Shown: positions 1 to 8,240 of the stretch, in pieces
Layout of the letters: every line of letters starts with the position of its first letter
Numbering within the stretch: the first letter of the stretch is position 1
Notes under the pieces: model-generated
Seen by the model: only the letters and a program-made list of their open reading frames with translations
Told to the model about the DNA's origin: nothing
Databases searched by the model: none
Made by a program: the position numbers and the translations under genes
NCBI GenBank assembly: GCA_900321275.1
Contig: ONVI01000002.1
Coordinates: forward strand, 21,314 to 85,313
Origin: an uncultured Eubacteriales bacterium
GTDB taxonomy: Bacteria; Bacillota; Clostridia; Oscillospirales; Oscillospiraceae
Direction of reading: 5' to 3'
Length of the DNA stretch: 64,000 nucleotides

Positions 1-1125
1 CTTCTGCTGCTGTTCATGAGCCGTCTTGTCAGCCGCAGCCTCTGCGTTGCGGTTGGCGTGGGTGCTGAAGCGGCCGAGGTTTTCAAAGATCACGGAGATG
101 GCGATGAAGAAGACGACTGTGCCGACAATGACGCTGATGAGCTGGGTGGGGACGCCCTCAAGATTCAGCTTGCTGCCGCCGTACATCAGCCCGCCGTAGA
201 AGATGCCCGCCACCAATACGCCAAAGGGATTGGAGCAGCCGATCAGCGCGACCACGATGCCGGCAAAGCCGAAGCCCTCCTGACTGGAGAAGATGGAGAT
301 GCGCTTGCCCATGCCCATAAGCTGCAGCGCGCCCGCAAGTCCGGCCAGCGCGCCGGAGATGGCCAGCGCCGTGAGGATGGAGCGGTTGACGTTGATGCCG
401 CCGTACTCGGCCGCAAATTTGTTGGCGCCGACCGCCTTCAGCTCGTAGCCGAGGGTGGTCTTTTCAATGACGAACCATACGATCAGCGTTACAACGATGG
501 CAACCAGAAAGCCCCAGTTAGCCGTCGGGGCGAGGCCCATGCTCTTGATGAAGTCCTTGGAGAAGAGGAGGCTTGCGTTATCGGAGATATTCTTGGTTGC
601 TTCGGCGGTGCCGTCGTTCTTGATCGCGGGGATACCGGCGATGAAATTGGAAAGATAGAAGGCAATCCAGTTGAACATGATCATGGAAAGCACTTCATTG
701 ATGCCCCATTTGGTTTTCAGCACGCCGACGATGATGCCCCAGACAGCGCCCGCGGCCATTGCCGCGAGGAAGCACAGCGGGATCAGGATGGGCTTGGGGA
801 GGCTGCCCGCGAGGATGCCGACGCAGGCGGCTGCCATGGAGCCGACCACGAACTGACCCTCCGCGCCGATGTTGAAAACACCGGTCTTAAACGAGAAGGC
901 CACCGACAGACCTGCCACAATGTAGGGCACAGAGTAAACGATCACATAGGAGAAGCCCTTGAGACTGGTGACGCTGGAAATCAGACGCCCGTAGGCGGCA
1001 CTCACGGACAGACCCATGATCGAGAGGAAAACTGCGCCCACGAGAAAGCCCAGGAAGATAGACAGCAGAATGTGGATAAAGCGGTTTTCCGCAATGACCT
1101 CGAGGAAGCTCTTTTTACGTGTCAT
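1..1125 (-). CDS. ABC transporter permease, nucleoside/BMP type (partial, runs off the left edge)
   Basis: Inner-membrane permease of the BPD_transp_2 family, as found in nucleoside importers that work with BMP-type binding proteins. The reading frame is open from an ATG at 1125 to the window edge (375 codons, no stop), so the C-terminus is missing. Hydrophobic segments alternate with short loops, and the family-typical stretch FKTGVFNIGAEGQ lies near residue 88. The start is supported by AGGAGG a few bases upstream. The ATG overlaps the stop of the upstream ATPase gene by 4 bp (ATGA), which suggests translational coupling. A second permease would be expected just beyond the left edge. The substrate (nucleosides or purines) is inferred from the whole operon, not from this protein alone. 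Confidence 0.88.
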   Translation of the reverse strand, partial: MTRKKSFLEVIAENRFIHILLSIFLGFLVGAVFLSIMGLSVSAAYGRLISSVTSLKGFSYVIVYSVPYIVAGLSVAFSFKTGVFNIGAEGQFVVGSMAAACVGILAGSLPKPILIPLCFLAAMAAGAVWGIIVGVLKTKWGINEVLSMIMFNWIAFYLSNFIAGIPAIKNDGTAEATKNISDNASLLFSKDFIKSMGLAPTANWGFLVAIVVTLIVWFVIEKTTLGYELKAVGANKFAAEYGGINVNRSILTALAISGALAGLAGALQLMGMGKRISIFSSQEGFGFAGIVVALIGCSNPFGVLVAGIFYGGLMYGGSKLNLEGVPTQLISVIVGTVVFFIAISVIFENLGRFSTHANRNAEAAADKTAHEQQQK

Positions 1126-2663
1126 GCCTTTTTCCCTCCTCCCGCCATCATCAGGCCGAGATCGTTCTCATTCGCGTCCTTGCCGGGGATGGAGGCGACG
1201 ATCTGACCGTCAAAGATGACGTCGATGATATCCGAAAGACTCATGATTTCATCCAGCTCAAAGCTCACAAGCAGAACCGCCTTGCCCTTGTTGCGCTGTT
1301 CGACGATGTACTTGTGCACATACTCAATGGCGCCGACGTCAAGACCGCGGGTGGGGTTTACGGCGATGAGCAGATCCTTGTCGTTCTGCACCTCGCGGGC
1401 GATGATGACCTTCTGCTGGTTGCCGCCGGAGAGCGTACCCGCCGGGCGCTTTTCACTGTTGCCCGGTCGAATGTCATATTTCTCGATCGACTGGGTGGCA
1501 TGGGCGAAAATAGGATCGCGCTGGAGAACGTTGTTTTTGGCGAAGGGACTCTTTTCAAAATTCTGGAGGATCAGGTTGTCCTCGATGGAGAAGTCCAGAA
1601 CCAGACCGTGCTTCTGACGGTCGGCGGGGATGGAGGAGACGCCGTGATTGAAGCCGTAGGACGGCGACTTGTTGAACACGTCGGCGCCGTTGACCAGCAC
1701 CTGACCGGAGGTGCCCTTGCGCAGGCCGGTGATGACCTCAACCAGCTCGGTCTGGCCGTTGCCGTCGATACCGGCGATGCCGACGATCTCGCCCCGGCGA
1801 ACCTGCAGATTCAGACCCTTGACGATCTCTATCCCGCGGTAGTCCAGACAGTGCAGATCCTTTACGTCAAGCACGACCTCGCCCGGCTCCTGCTCGGGCT
1901 TGTCCACCTTGAAGGTGACCTTGCGGCCGACCATCATGGCGGCCAGGTCGTTCTCATCCACCTTGTCCACATCCACGGTGTCGATGTACTTGCCCATGCG
2001 GATGATGGTGCAGAAGTCGGCGGACTCCTTGATCTCCTTGAGCTTGTGGGTGATGATGATAATGCTCTTGCCGTCCTTGACAAGATTGTGCATGATGGCG
2101 ATGAGCTCGGTAATCTCCTGCGGCGTGAGAGAGGAGGTGGGCTCGTCCAGAATGAGAATGTCCGCGCCGCGGTAGAGAGCCTTCAGAATCTCCACGCGCT
2201 GCTGCATGCCGACGGAGATATCCTCAATCTTCGCGTCGGGGTCGATGGACAGGCCGTAGCGCTCGGAGATTTCCACCACGTTTTTGCGCGCGGCAGCCAT
2301 GTCCAGCTTGACGCCTTTGGTCGGCTCGGTGCCGAGGACGATGTTCTCCGTGACGGTGAAGGGCTGAATCAGCATAAAGTGCTGGTGCACCATGCCGATG
2401 CCCGCGTCGATGGCGTCGCGGGGGTTGTTCATGACGATCTTTTTGCCGTTGACCAGAATATCGCCGGAGGTGGGCTTGAGCAGACCGTAAAGCTGGTTCA
2501 TCAGCGTCGATTTGCCCGCGCCGTTTTCGCCGAGGATCGCGTGGATTTCGCCTTTGTGGACGGTGAGATTGATGCCGTCATTGGCTGTGAAATTGCCGAA
2601 GCGCTTGACAATGTTGCGCATTTCGATGACGGGCGTATTCATGTCCACATACTGTTTTGCCAA
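1122..2663 (-). CDS. ABC transporter ATP-binding protein with two fused ATPase domains, nucleoside/sugar type
   Basis: A 513-aa protein with two ABC ATPase domains in one chain, the layout of ribose- and nucleoside-import ATPases (RbsA/YufO type). The first domain has Walker A GENGAGKS at residues 45-52, a signature SVGMQQR and Walker B ILILDEP. The second has signature LSGGNQQKV, but its P-loop region reads GIAGIDGNGQTEL, the degenerate form usual for this family. It would power the adjoining permease at the inner face of the membrane. The start is taken as TTG at 2663, with AGGGGG 8 nt upstream; an in-frame ATG at 2642 is the alternative. It lies downstream of the isomerase-like gene across a 163-bp gap with repeat DNA and overlaps the permease by 4 bp. 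Confidence 0.9.
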   Translation of the reverse strand: MAKQYVDMNTPVIEMRNIVKRFGNFTANDGINLTVHKGEIHAILGENGAGKSTLMNQLYGLLKPTSGDILVNGKKIVMNNPRDAIDAGIGMVHQHFMLIQPFTVTENIVLGTEPTKGVKLDMAAARKNVVEISERYGLSIDPDAKIEDISVGMQQRVEILKALYRGADILILDEPTSSLTPQEITELIAIMHNLVKDGKSIIIITHKLKEIKESADFCTIIRMGKYIDTVDVDKVDENDLAAMMVGRKVTFKVDKPEQEPGEVVLDVKDLHCLDYRGIEIVKGLNLQVRRGEIVGIAGIDGNGQTELVEVITGLRKGTSGQVLVNGADVFNKSPSYGFNHGVSSIPADRQKHGLVLDFSIEDNLILQNFEKSPFAKNNVLQRDPIFAHATQSIEKYDIRPGNSEKRPAGTLSGGNQQKVIIAREVQNDKDLLIAVNPTRGLDVGAIEYVHKYIVEQRNKGKAVLLVSFELDEIMSLSDIIDVIFDGQIVASIPGKDANENDLGLMMAGGGKKA

Positions 2664-2699
2664 ATTGACCGCCCCCTATGTAAAATAATGTATTCCTTA

Positions 2700-2826
2700 T
2701 GGGCTCCCTCCCTGAAGGAGCTGCGCCGCCCTCCGAACATGCAGAGGAACGCATGCGGAGTCCTTCCGCCACGGCGTTTGCGGGAGACGCGCCGTGCCGC
2801 CTCCCTCAGAGAGGGAGGTATTTGCG
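2700..2826. repeat. GC-rich palindromic intergenic repeat
   Basis: The gap between the ATPase and isomerase-like genes holds several short inverted repeats, such as CCTCCCTCAGAGAGGGAGG at its right end and a related GGCTCCCTCCCTGAAGGAG at its left end. A 13-mer, TTGCGGGAGACGC, recurs in opposite orientation in the larE-larB gap. This looks like a dispersed REP/MITE-type element. No gene is visible in it. Confidence 0.5.
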
Positions 2827-4014
2827 TTACCCAATCAGCTTGAAGAAAGCCTCCATATCGGCGGCGTGATTGCCGCGGCAGAGAATGTGGTGGTTGTTGA
2901 TGGGATTTGTCAGGAAATAGCTGAAATCGTCGAGCTTTACCTTAATCTGCGTGCGGCAGAGCATATCGCTCCACGGCATATCGAGAATCGTGCCCTCCTG
3001 CGCATGGAAGCGGGAGAGATCACCTTCGCACTTGAAAATGGTGCAGGGGCCTTCCTCAAACGTACCTTGAACGGCCACGCCGATGCCGGACTCGAAGTGC
3101 GTGTTGAAGCAGAAGGATTTGAGCATTGTGACGGGAATGGTGCAGTGGGCGAAGACGGCGGTTCCGGCCTTGGTGTCGAAGCGGCTGGGATTGCACATGA
3201 AGAGCGGCTCACCCGTGACGGCGCCGAGTACAGCCATCGAAAGAAGCGCGGGTACGTCACCCTCGCAGCCGCCGTAGATCCCCTCGGCGTTCAGGATCGA
3301 CAGGCCGAGACAGCCGGTGGTCTTCACCGTGTCCAGCAGGTCAAAGCAGCGGACAGAAACGCCGCAGAGGTCATATTTCTCCACAAGCCGCTTGAAAGCG
3401 CCGTATACATACAGGGCCTTCTCAATCTCGGCCTTGTCAAAGGCCTGCTTTTTGAAAAGTGTGGTGTACTCGTTTTCGGGATAGCTCTCCTTCGCAATCT
3501 CTGCCAGCAGCTCGCTCATTTCGATGGAAACGAAGCCCATGCCGAGCTTGTCCATCATGGCCCTGGGGGCGTAATCGCTGGCGATGAGCCAGTCGGAAGG
3601 CTTGCCGATGCAGCCGAGCTTTTTGCCCTTCAGCGACGCTTTGGCGCGGTGGGCGTTTTTCAGCGCGCAGATGCGCCCGGCAACCTGTTCGATATCGCCG
3701 TGCAGGATCTCGCCGCTGCCGCCGTGCTTTTTCAAAAAGCTCAGGATCTCCATCGAGGCGGCGAGAGAGTTGCTGTCGCCGCTTGTGAGAATGTAGCAGT
3801 GCCGGGATTTGAGCTGATCGAACACCTCAAGGAAATAACCCTCGCTGCCGCCGGAGGCGACATAGAGCAGGGCAAAATCATCAGCCAGATACTGATCGAG
3901 AGAGACCTTCTCCAGCTTCTCGCCCAGTGCATCGGACAGGGAATCGATGTAGCGGTGCATACGCTCCTCCGTGATCTGAGAGAGCGGGCTTTTGATCTGA
4001 TAAAAAACAGCCAT
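2827..4014 (-). CDS. L-fucose/L-arabinose isomerase-like protein (COG2407-type)
   Basis: A 395-aa protein resembling the L-fucose/L-arabinose isomerase superfamily. Recognisable pieces are an EMSE segment, the stretch GGCEGDVPALLSMAVLGAVTG with the acidic residue used as metal ligand in the family, and the C-terminal NHHILCRGNHA region, where the conserved histidine lies. It is shorter than true FucI (about 590 aa), so the substrate cannot be named. The start is ATG at 4014, with AAGGAG 9 nt upstream; an in-frame TTG three codons earlier is less likely. It lies between the binding-protein gene and the ATPase gene of a nucleoside-type importer, on the same strand, so it may act on a pentose released from imported nucleosides. 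That role is an inference. Confidence 0.7.
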   Translation of the reverse strand: MAVFYQIKSPLSQITEERMHRYIDSLSDALGEKLEKVSLDQYLADDFALLYVASGGSEGYFLEVFDQLKSRHCYILTSGDSNSLAASMEILSFLKKHGGSGEILHGDIEQVAGRICALKNAHRAKASLKGKKLGCIGKPSDWLIASDYAPRAMMDKLGMGFVSIEMSELLAEIAKESYPENEYTTLFKKQAFDKAEIEKALYVYGAFKRLVEKYDLCGVSVRCFDLLDTVKTTGCLGLSILNAEGIYGGCEGDVPALLSMAVLGAVTGEPLFMCNPSRFDTKAGTAVFAHCTIPVTMLKSFCFNTHFESGIGVAVQGTFEEGPCTIFKCEGDLSRFHAQEGTILDMPWSDMLCRTQIKVKLDDFSYFLTNPINNHHILCRGNHAADMEAFFKLIG

Positions 4015-4132
4015 AGGCGGCAACTCCTTTTCAGCTTTATTGGTTTTCTCAAAGATTATAAAGATAAGATATTATATCATACAGAAAGCCGCTTTTCCAC
4101 TGTTTCTTCCAAATGACAATAAAAAACCTCAA

Positions 4133-4164
4133 CAAAAAAAGCACCCCGCAAAATTGCGGGGTGC
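4133..4164 (-). terminator. Rho-independent terminator after the BMP binding-protein gene
   Basis: A perfect stem (GCACCCCGCA / TGCGGGGTGC around an AATT loop) is followed on the minus strand by seven T residues. It sits 15 bp past the stop of the binding-protein gene and before the isomerase-like gene. It probably lowers transcription of the enzyme and membrane genes relative to the binding protein. Confidence 0.9.
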
Positions 4165-4178
4165 AGGAGAGCAAAATA

Positions 4179-5180
4179 TCAGCCGTTGAGAGTGAAAGCG
4201 GGGCAATCAGCGGCAGAGGTGGGAATGGTCTTCTCACCGGCGATGATGGCCTTCTTGGCAGCCTCGACCTTCTCAAGGGTCTCAGCGGAGACAACGTCGG
4301 TGGTGGGGGCGATGCCCACGCCGTCGTTGGCGAGGTTGTAGAGATGCACGCCGCCCTTAAAAGCGTCGTCCTTGACAGCCTTGGAGATGTCCTGGCAGGC
4401 AACGTCGACGCGCTTCATGGCGGAGGTGATGATGCACTCGAGACCGAGCTCGACACGCTGATCCTTGTCAACGCCGATGCCGTAGATGCCGGCCTCGTCG
4501 CAGGCGTTCATAACGCCGTTGCCGGTGCCGCCGGCAGCATGGTAGATAACGTCAGCGCCTTTGGTGATCATGTCCTTGGCTGCGGTGTTGCCGCCGGCAA
4601 TGTCGCCGAAGTTGTTGGCGTTGTACTGGAGGATGGTGGCCTCAGGGCAAGCCTCGAGAACGCCGGTGATGTAGCCGATGCCGAAGAGATTCATGGGATC
4701 AGAGACCATGCCCTGGACATAGCCCACGGTGTTGCTCTTGGTGACGGAGCCGGCAACCAGGCCGACGAGGTAGGAGCACTCTTCCTGAGCGAACATCAGG
4801 CAGGCAACATTCTCAAGATCGGCACAGGAGGAGTCATCAACGATGGCAAACTTCTGGTCGGGATTGTCCATGGCCGCCTCACGGGTGGCGTCAGCCAGCA
4901 TGTAGCCGACCGTGATGATGAGATCGTACTCTTCATCAATGAAGGTGTTGATGTTGGTCTGGTAGTCCGCGTCGGTCTTGGACTCAAGATAGTTGACCTC
5001 AAAGGCGTCGGGATCCAGAGCCTGCAGGCCTTCCCATGCGAGCTGGTTGAAGGACTTGTCGTTGACGCCGCCGACGTCGGTGACCATGCCGACCTTGATC
5101 TTCGCGTCAGCCGCGGAAGCGGTGGCGCACATAGCGAACATCATGCACAGAACGAGAGCCATTGCGAGAATCTTTTTCAT
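4179..5180 (-). CDS. BMP-family ABC transporter substrate-binding protein
   Basis: A 333-aa secreted or membrane-held binding protein of the Bmp/PnrA type, which captures purine nucleosides for import. It has an N-terminal signal sequence ending in ASAA, followed by the family's opening strand KIKVGMVTDVGGVNDKSFNQ (residues 27-46) and later the GTGNGVMNACDEAG and YGIGVDKDQ segments of the ligand pocket. The start at 5180 is set by GGAGGAAAGAAC just upstream; the frame is open further upstream but without another ribosome site. It is the first gene of the importer cluster and has its own promoter and terminator. Whether it is a lipoprotein is unclear, because no standard lipobox is visible. 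Confidence 0.92.
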   Translation of the reverse strand: MKKILAMALVLCMMFAMCATASAADAKIKVGMVTDVGGVNDKSFNQLAWEGLQALDPDAFEVNYLESKTDADYQTNINTFIDEEYDLIITVGYMLADATREAAMDNPDQKFAIVDDSSCADLENVACLMFAQEECSYLVGLVAGSVTKSNTVGYVQGMVSDPMNLFGIGYITGVLEACPEATILQYNANNFGDIAGGNTAAKDMITKGADVIYHAAGGTGNGVMNACDEAGIYGIGVDKDQRVELGLECIITSAMKRVDVACQDISKAVKDDAFKGGVHLYNLANDGVGIAPTTDVVSAETLEKVEAAKKAIIAGEKTIPTSAADCPAFTLNG

Positions 5181-5241
5181 GTTCTTTCCTCCATAAATAG
5201 ATTTTTGAATGGACACAGTACGCGGGGTTCTCCATGCGAAA

Positions 5242-5270
5242 ATTATAGCATGTCGCGAAGGGAAAAACAA
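5242..5270 (-). promoter_or_regulatory. Sigma-A type promoter of the BMP importer operon
   Basis: On the minus strand TTGTTT and TATAAT are separated by exactly 17 bp, 62 bp upstream of the binding-protein start codon. The match is close to the vegetative consensus. Confidence 0.85.
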
Positions 5271-5425
5271 GGGCGAGTTTTGCGGCAAAAACGGAAAACT
5301 GCATGGGACAAAATTTACGCCGCCTTAACAACTCCCCCCTTGCACATGAGACGGAAAAATGGTAAGCTATAAACAAGATATAAGATCCCCATATAATACT
5401 TAAAAACAAAGGAGTGCTTGTCATT

Positions 5426-5839
5426 ATGGTTAAACTGATCATGGGCCTGAAGGGGTCCGGAAAGACGAAGGAACTGGTCGGCCTGGTCTGCAAGGCTGTC
5501 AGCGAGGGCGAGGGCGACGTCATCGTCATCGAGAAGGATCGCAAGCTCACGTATGATATCCCTTATCAGGCGCGCCTGATCGACGCCGCCAGCTACGACA
5601 TCGGCAGTTACGAATTTCTCAAGGGCTTTATCTCCGGTCTCCACGCCGGCAACTATGACATTACACACTTCTTCATTGATAATTTCTATAAATTGGTTAA
5701 CAGCAGGGACGAGGGCGAAGTCGTTGCCTTTATTCAGTGGCTGGCCGCTTATGCCGAGCGCGAGAAAATCGAGTTCGTGATTTCCATGAGCTCCGACCGC
5801 GAGAAATGCCCCGAAGCGATCAGGCAGTACCTGATCTGA
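5426..5839 (+). CDS. Small P-loop protein, function unknown
   Basis: A 137-aa cytoplasmic protein that opens with a Walker A loop, GLKGSGKT (residues 6-13). The rest contains YDIPYQARLIDA and FLKGFISGLHAGNYDITHFFID, the latter ending in a hydrophobic strand plus Asp that could serve as a Walker B-like acid. It is far shorter than known NTPases with this loop and has no clear partner domain. I recognise it only as a conserved clostridial hypothetical. The ATG at 5426 is chosen over an in-frame GTG at 5414 because the ribosome site GGAG lies at 5411-5414. It is a single gene, divergent from the BMP operon and convergent with psd. Confidence 0.75.
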   Translation: MVKLIMGLKGSGKTKELVGLVCKAVSEGEGDVIVIEKDRKLTYDIPYQARLIDAASYDIGSYEFLKGFISGLHAGNYDITHFFIDNFYKLVNSRDEGEVVAFIQWLAAYAEREKIEFVISMSSDREKCPEAIRQYLI

Positions 5840-5855
5840 TTTCAGAATAATTATT

Positions 5856-5893
5856 ATATTGAACGCCCCGTCGAAAGACGGGGCGTTCAATAT
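5856..5893. terminator. Bidirectional hairpin between the P-loop gene and psd
   Basis: A long perfect inverted repeat (ATATTGAACGCCCCGTC with its complement around GAAA) lies between two converging genes. T-rich sequence follows only weakly on either strand, so efficiency is uncertain. Confidence 0.7.
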
Positions 5894-5921
5894 GTGTGTC
5901 ATTCTTAGCAAAGCGAAAAAA

Positions 5922-6770
5922 CTATACCTGTGTTCCCAACGCCTCGCCCATGACGACGGGCGTCTCAAGGCCCTGCTCCGTGTTTTCAAACAGCGCCTCG
6001 TCCAGCGCCGCACGATCCTTTTCCAGCAGCACAACCACCGTGCTGCCGCCATAGAGGAAGCGGCCCTTCTCTTTGCCGCGCCGGAAAGGCATACCGGGGC
6101 CGCCGTAGTTCTCGATCTTCCCGACCAGCATCGCGCCGACCTCGATCTGTGCGACCGTTCCGAAATGCTCCGTTTCCAGGAGCATCACCTCCCGGCAGTT
6201 GCGCGCGAAGACCGGAAGGGCCGCAAGCGCGATGGGGCGCACGGTATGCAGCTCACCGGGGATAAAGCGCTTGGAGACGACGCGCCCGTCGTCAAGATAG
6301 CAGTACCGGTGATAGTGATTGACGCAGAGCCGGAAGACGAGACAGATCCCGTCCCGGAAACGCGCCGCCTCTTCCCGACTGTCCAACAGCTCGGAAACGG
6401 TATAGCTGCTCTGCTTGATCGGCAGCAGCAGACCGTCTGTGATCCGGTAAGCGCTCAGCAGCCCGTCGCAGGGGGCCATGAAGACTGCGCCCTCTTCCGG
6501 GATCGGCCGCAGCTCCTTTCGGATAGGACGGCAGAAAAAGTCGTTGAAGCAGGGATAGGGAAGGGGAAGATAGTCCTCCATGCGGATATTGTTCTTTCGG
6601 ACGAAAGGCCCGATCAGCGGCTTTGACAGCGGGGAATCCATAAACCTGCCCGCAAGCTGCGACACAGGGCGGGAAGCGGCGAGCTTCAGAAGCATGCGCC
6701 CCTCTCTGCGCCCATACAAAAAACGCAGCGCCGCCCCTTCGGGCGGCGGCGTGATACCGGTTCTTTTCAT
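5922..6770 (-). CDS. psd: Phosphatidylserine decarboxylase
   Basis: A 282-aa membrane-associated proenzyme that decarboxylates phosphatidylserine to phosphatidylethanolamine. The self-cleavage motif appears as GGST at 241-244 (LGST in many homologues), where the serine becomes the pyruvoyl group. Other family markers are FFCRPIRKELRPI (78-90), APCDG (99-103) and NHYHR (151-155), which carry the acid and histidines used in processing. It overlaps the preceding phosphatidylserine synthase gene by 4 bp (ATGA), so the two enzymes of the pathway are made together. Nothing suggests it is inactive. Confidence 0.93.
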   Translation of the reverse strand: MKRTGITPPPEGAALRFLYGRREGRMLLKLAASRPVSQLAGRFMDSPLSKPLIGPFVRKNNIRMEDYLPLPYPCFNDFFCRPIRKELRPIPEEGAVFMAPCDGLLSAYRITDGLLLPIKQSSYTVSELLDSREEAARFRDGICLVFRLCVNHYHRYCYLDDGRVVSKRFIPGELHTVRPIALAALPVFARNCREVMLLETEHFGTVAQIEVGAMLVGKIENYGGPGMPFRRGKEKGRFLYGGSTVVVLLEKDRAALDEALFENTEQGLETPVVMGEALGTQV

Positions 6771-7462
6771 CGGATAATCACCTTCCAGAACAGGAGGAGG
6801 AAAAACTCCATCGCCCCGATAGCTACCATGATCAAGATACCACGCAGGCCGGGCTTGGCGACGCGGATGGGCGTGATAAACAGAACCCCGATCAGAATGC
6901 TCATGGCGATATATACGAGCGTGATATCCGCTTTGGTCATATACTGCAGCAGCAGGACAAAGGGAAAAATCAGCGCCGCCGAGGTCACCGGCAGACCGAG
7001 GTATTCTTTTCTTGCGCCGCTCTCCGTCTCCTGACGCTCCTCCTCTGTTACGTTATAATATGCCAGGCGGATCATCGCAGCCAGCACATACAATACGAGA
7101 AAAGCGTGCAGGATGAACTTGCCGGAGGCGATTTCCCAACGGACGGGCACGCCGTCAAGCACGCGGGTCAGATAGGGGGACACACGGATAAGCGCCGCGC
7201 CGATACACGCCGGGAGTACACCGAACGCCACAAGATCGGACAGAGAGTCGATCTGAATGCCAAAATCCATCTCCATTTTCGTTCTGCCCTTTTTGGTGCG
7301 CGCGACCTTGCCGTCAAAAGCGTCGCACAGACCGCAGAAGAGCAGGAAAAGGCAGCCGTAATAAGGGTGACCGCTGCCCGAAAGCGCCACAACAATCCCC
7401 GTCGTGGCGGACAGGAGCGAAAAGTAGGTCAGTATTACGGTGTAGTCGTAAAATCCGATCAT
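6767..7462 (-). CDS. pssA: CDP-diacylglycerol--serine O-phosphatidyltransferase
   Basis: A 231-aa integral membrane enzyme that joins serine to CDP-diacylglycerol, making the substrate for Psd. The CDP-alcohol phosphotransferase signature is complete: DAFDGKVAR followed by GIQIDSLSD, giving the spaced aspartates that bind metal. Several hydrophobic segments follow, including an FPFVLLLQ helix and a C-terminal helix ending in FFLLLFWKV. ATG at 7462 is preferred to an in-frame TTG two codons upstream because AAGGAAGG is better spaced from it. It is the first gene of a two-gene operon with psd. Confidence 0.93.
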   Translation of the reverse strand: MIGFYDYTVILTYFSLLSATTGIVVALSGSGHPYYGCLFLLFCGLCDAFDGKVARTKKGRTKMEMDFGIQIDSLSDLVAFGVLPACIGAALIRVSPYLTRVLDGVPVRWEIASGKFILHAFLVLYVLAAMIRLAYYNVTEEERQETESGARKEYLGLPVTSAALIFPFVLLLQYMTKADITLVYIAMSILIGVLFITPIRVAKPGLRGILIMVAIGAMEFFLLLFWKVIIR

Positions 7463-7540
7463 GCGCAAGTTTCCTTCCTTTTTCTATCAAACGGAGGCAT
7501 GGGATCTGTCCGCTGAAACAAACATTGTTTACAAAATATT

Positions 7541-7569
7541 ATTTTAACATAAGGTTCCAGCTTTTTCAA
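7541..7569 (-). promoter_or_regulatory. Promoter of pssA-psd
   Basis: TTGAAA and TAAAAT separated by 17 bp on the minus strand, about 80 bp upstream of pssA and just past the stop of the preceding gene. Confidence 0.7.
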
Positions 7570-7602
7570 TCCCGTGAAAACGGAAAAATGGAATACGCCC
7601 GC

Positions 7603-7827
7603 TCAGTCGCCGATGCCGCTGCGCATAATCTTGCCGAAGTTCCAAAGGTCTGCAGCGAGGCCGGCAGCCTTGTCACGCTCCCTGGGGGTCTTAAATTCGA
7701 TCTGCGCGGTCTGCGCGCCGCAGTCCAGGCACATCACGTACCAGCACCAGCCCTGTTCTTCCTCCAGAAGACCTGCGCCGCCGCAGTAAGGGCAATCATG
7801 CAGAATAAGCTTCTCATGCAGATTCAT
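7603..7827 (-). CDS. Lar-like zinc-ribbon protein
   Basis: A 74-aa protein with two CxxC pairs (CPYCGG near residue 12 and CLDCGA near residue 33), an aromatic core GWCWYVMC, and a C-terminal region that includes an LWNFGK segment. This layout resembles the Lar family (restriction alleviation protein), small zinc ribbons common in prophages and also found singly in clostridial chromosomes. No phage genes are nearby, so a role in restriction control is not supported here beyond the resemblance. The second ATG (7827) is chosen because AGGAGG stands 8 nt upstream; the first ATG would be only 2 nt away. It lies between acylphosphatase and pssA on the same strand. Confidence 0.65.
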   Translation of the reverse strand: MNLHEKLILHDCPYCGGAGLLEEEQGWCWYVMCLDCGAQTAQIEFKTPRERDKAAGLAADLWNFGKIMRSGIGD

Positions 7828-7865
7828 GGTCATATCCTCCTGTAAATCGGTTTATGCTGATTGTA

Positions 7866-8156
7866 TTACCATTGGTCATCCAGAACTTGAAAACCGCGCT
7901 CATCGGGAGCGGCGGGGATGACACGCGCATTGATGCCGTCGATCCGAATCCAGGGCGCCCGGTCGAGTGTCCGGATTACCCGGTCGATCTGGGCTTCGCT
8001 GCCCTGAAGTTCCATGGATACCGTGCCGAATCGGTCGTTTCTGACCCAGCCGGTGACGCCGACAGCCTTTGTCGCCTGTACCGCGCGCCAGCGAAAGCCG
8101 ACGCCCTGAACCGCACCGGAAAAGATCAGGTGCTTTCGGATGATCGGTTCGGTCAC
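7866..8156 (-). CDS. acyP: Acylphosphatase
   Basis: A 96-aa enzyme that hydrolyses acyl phosphates. The phosphate-binding loop and catalytic arginine are present in SGAVQGVGFRW (residues 13-23), and the second family motif GWVRNDRFGTV (36-46) supplies the catalytic asparagine. Length and order match the family exactly. The start is GTG at 8156, with AAGGTGG 6 nt upstream; no ATG is available. It is a single cytoplasmic gene with its own promoter, followed by the Lar-like gene. Confidence 0.93.
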   Translation of the reverse strand: MTEPIIRKHLIFSGAVQGVGFRWRAVQATKAVGVTGWVRNDRFGTVSMELQGSEAQIDRVIRTLDRAPWIRIDGINARVIPAAPDERGFQVLDDQW

Positions 8157-8170
8157 TGCAATCCACCTTC

Positions 8171-8199
8171 ATTCTAATAAATCTGACAGGGAAAAACAA
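8171..8199 (-). promoter_or_regulatory. Promoter of the acylphosphatase gene
   Basis: TTGTTT and TAGAAT with a 17-bp spacer on the minus strand, 15 bp upstream of the GTG start. Confidence 0.65.
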
Positions 8200-8203
8200 G
8201 GGT

Positions 8204-8234
8204 AAAAAAAGGACGCGCATTTTCAGCGCGCCCG
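8204..8234 (-). terminator. Terminator after the DUF1700-like gene pair
   Basis: A GC-rich stem (GGGCGCGC / GCGCGTCC) is followed by seven T residues on the minus strand, directly after the 72-aa gene. Confidence 0.8.
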
Positions 8235-8240
8235 AATGAA

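Noticed and set aside
1119-2843. Long open frames antisense to the ABC ATPase gene, and similar long frames opposite mgtE, thrS, ftsH, glgB and the GH94 gene
   Set aside because: They mirror GC-rich coding sequence on the other strand, lack ribosome sites, and give compositions rich in Asp/His/Leu/Val with no family motif.
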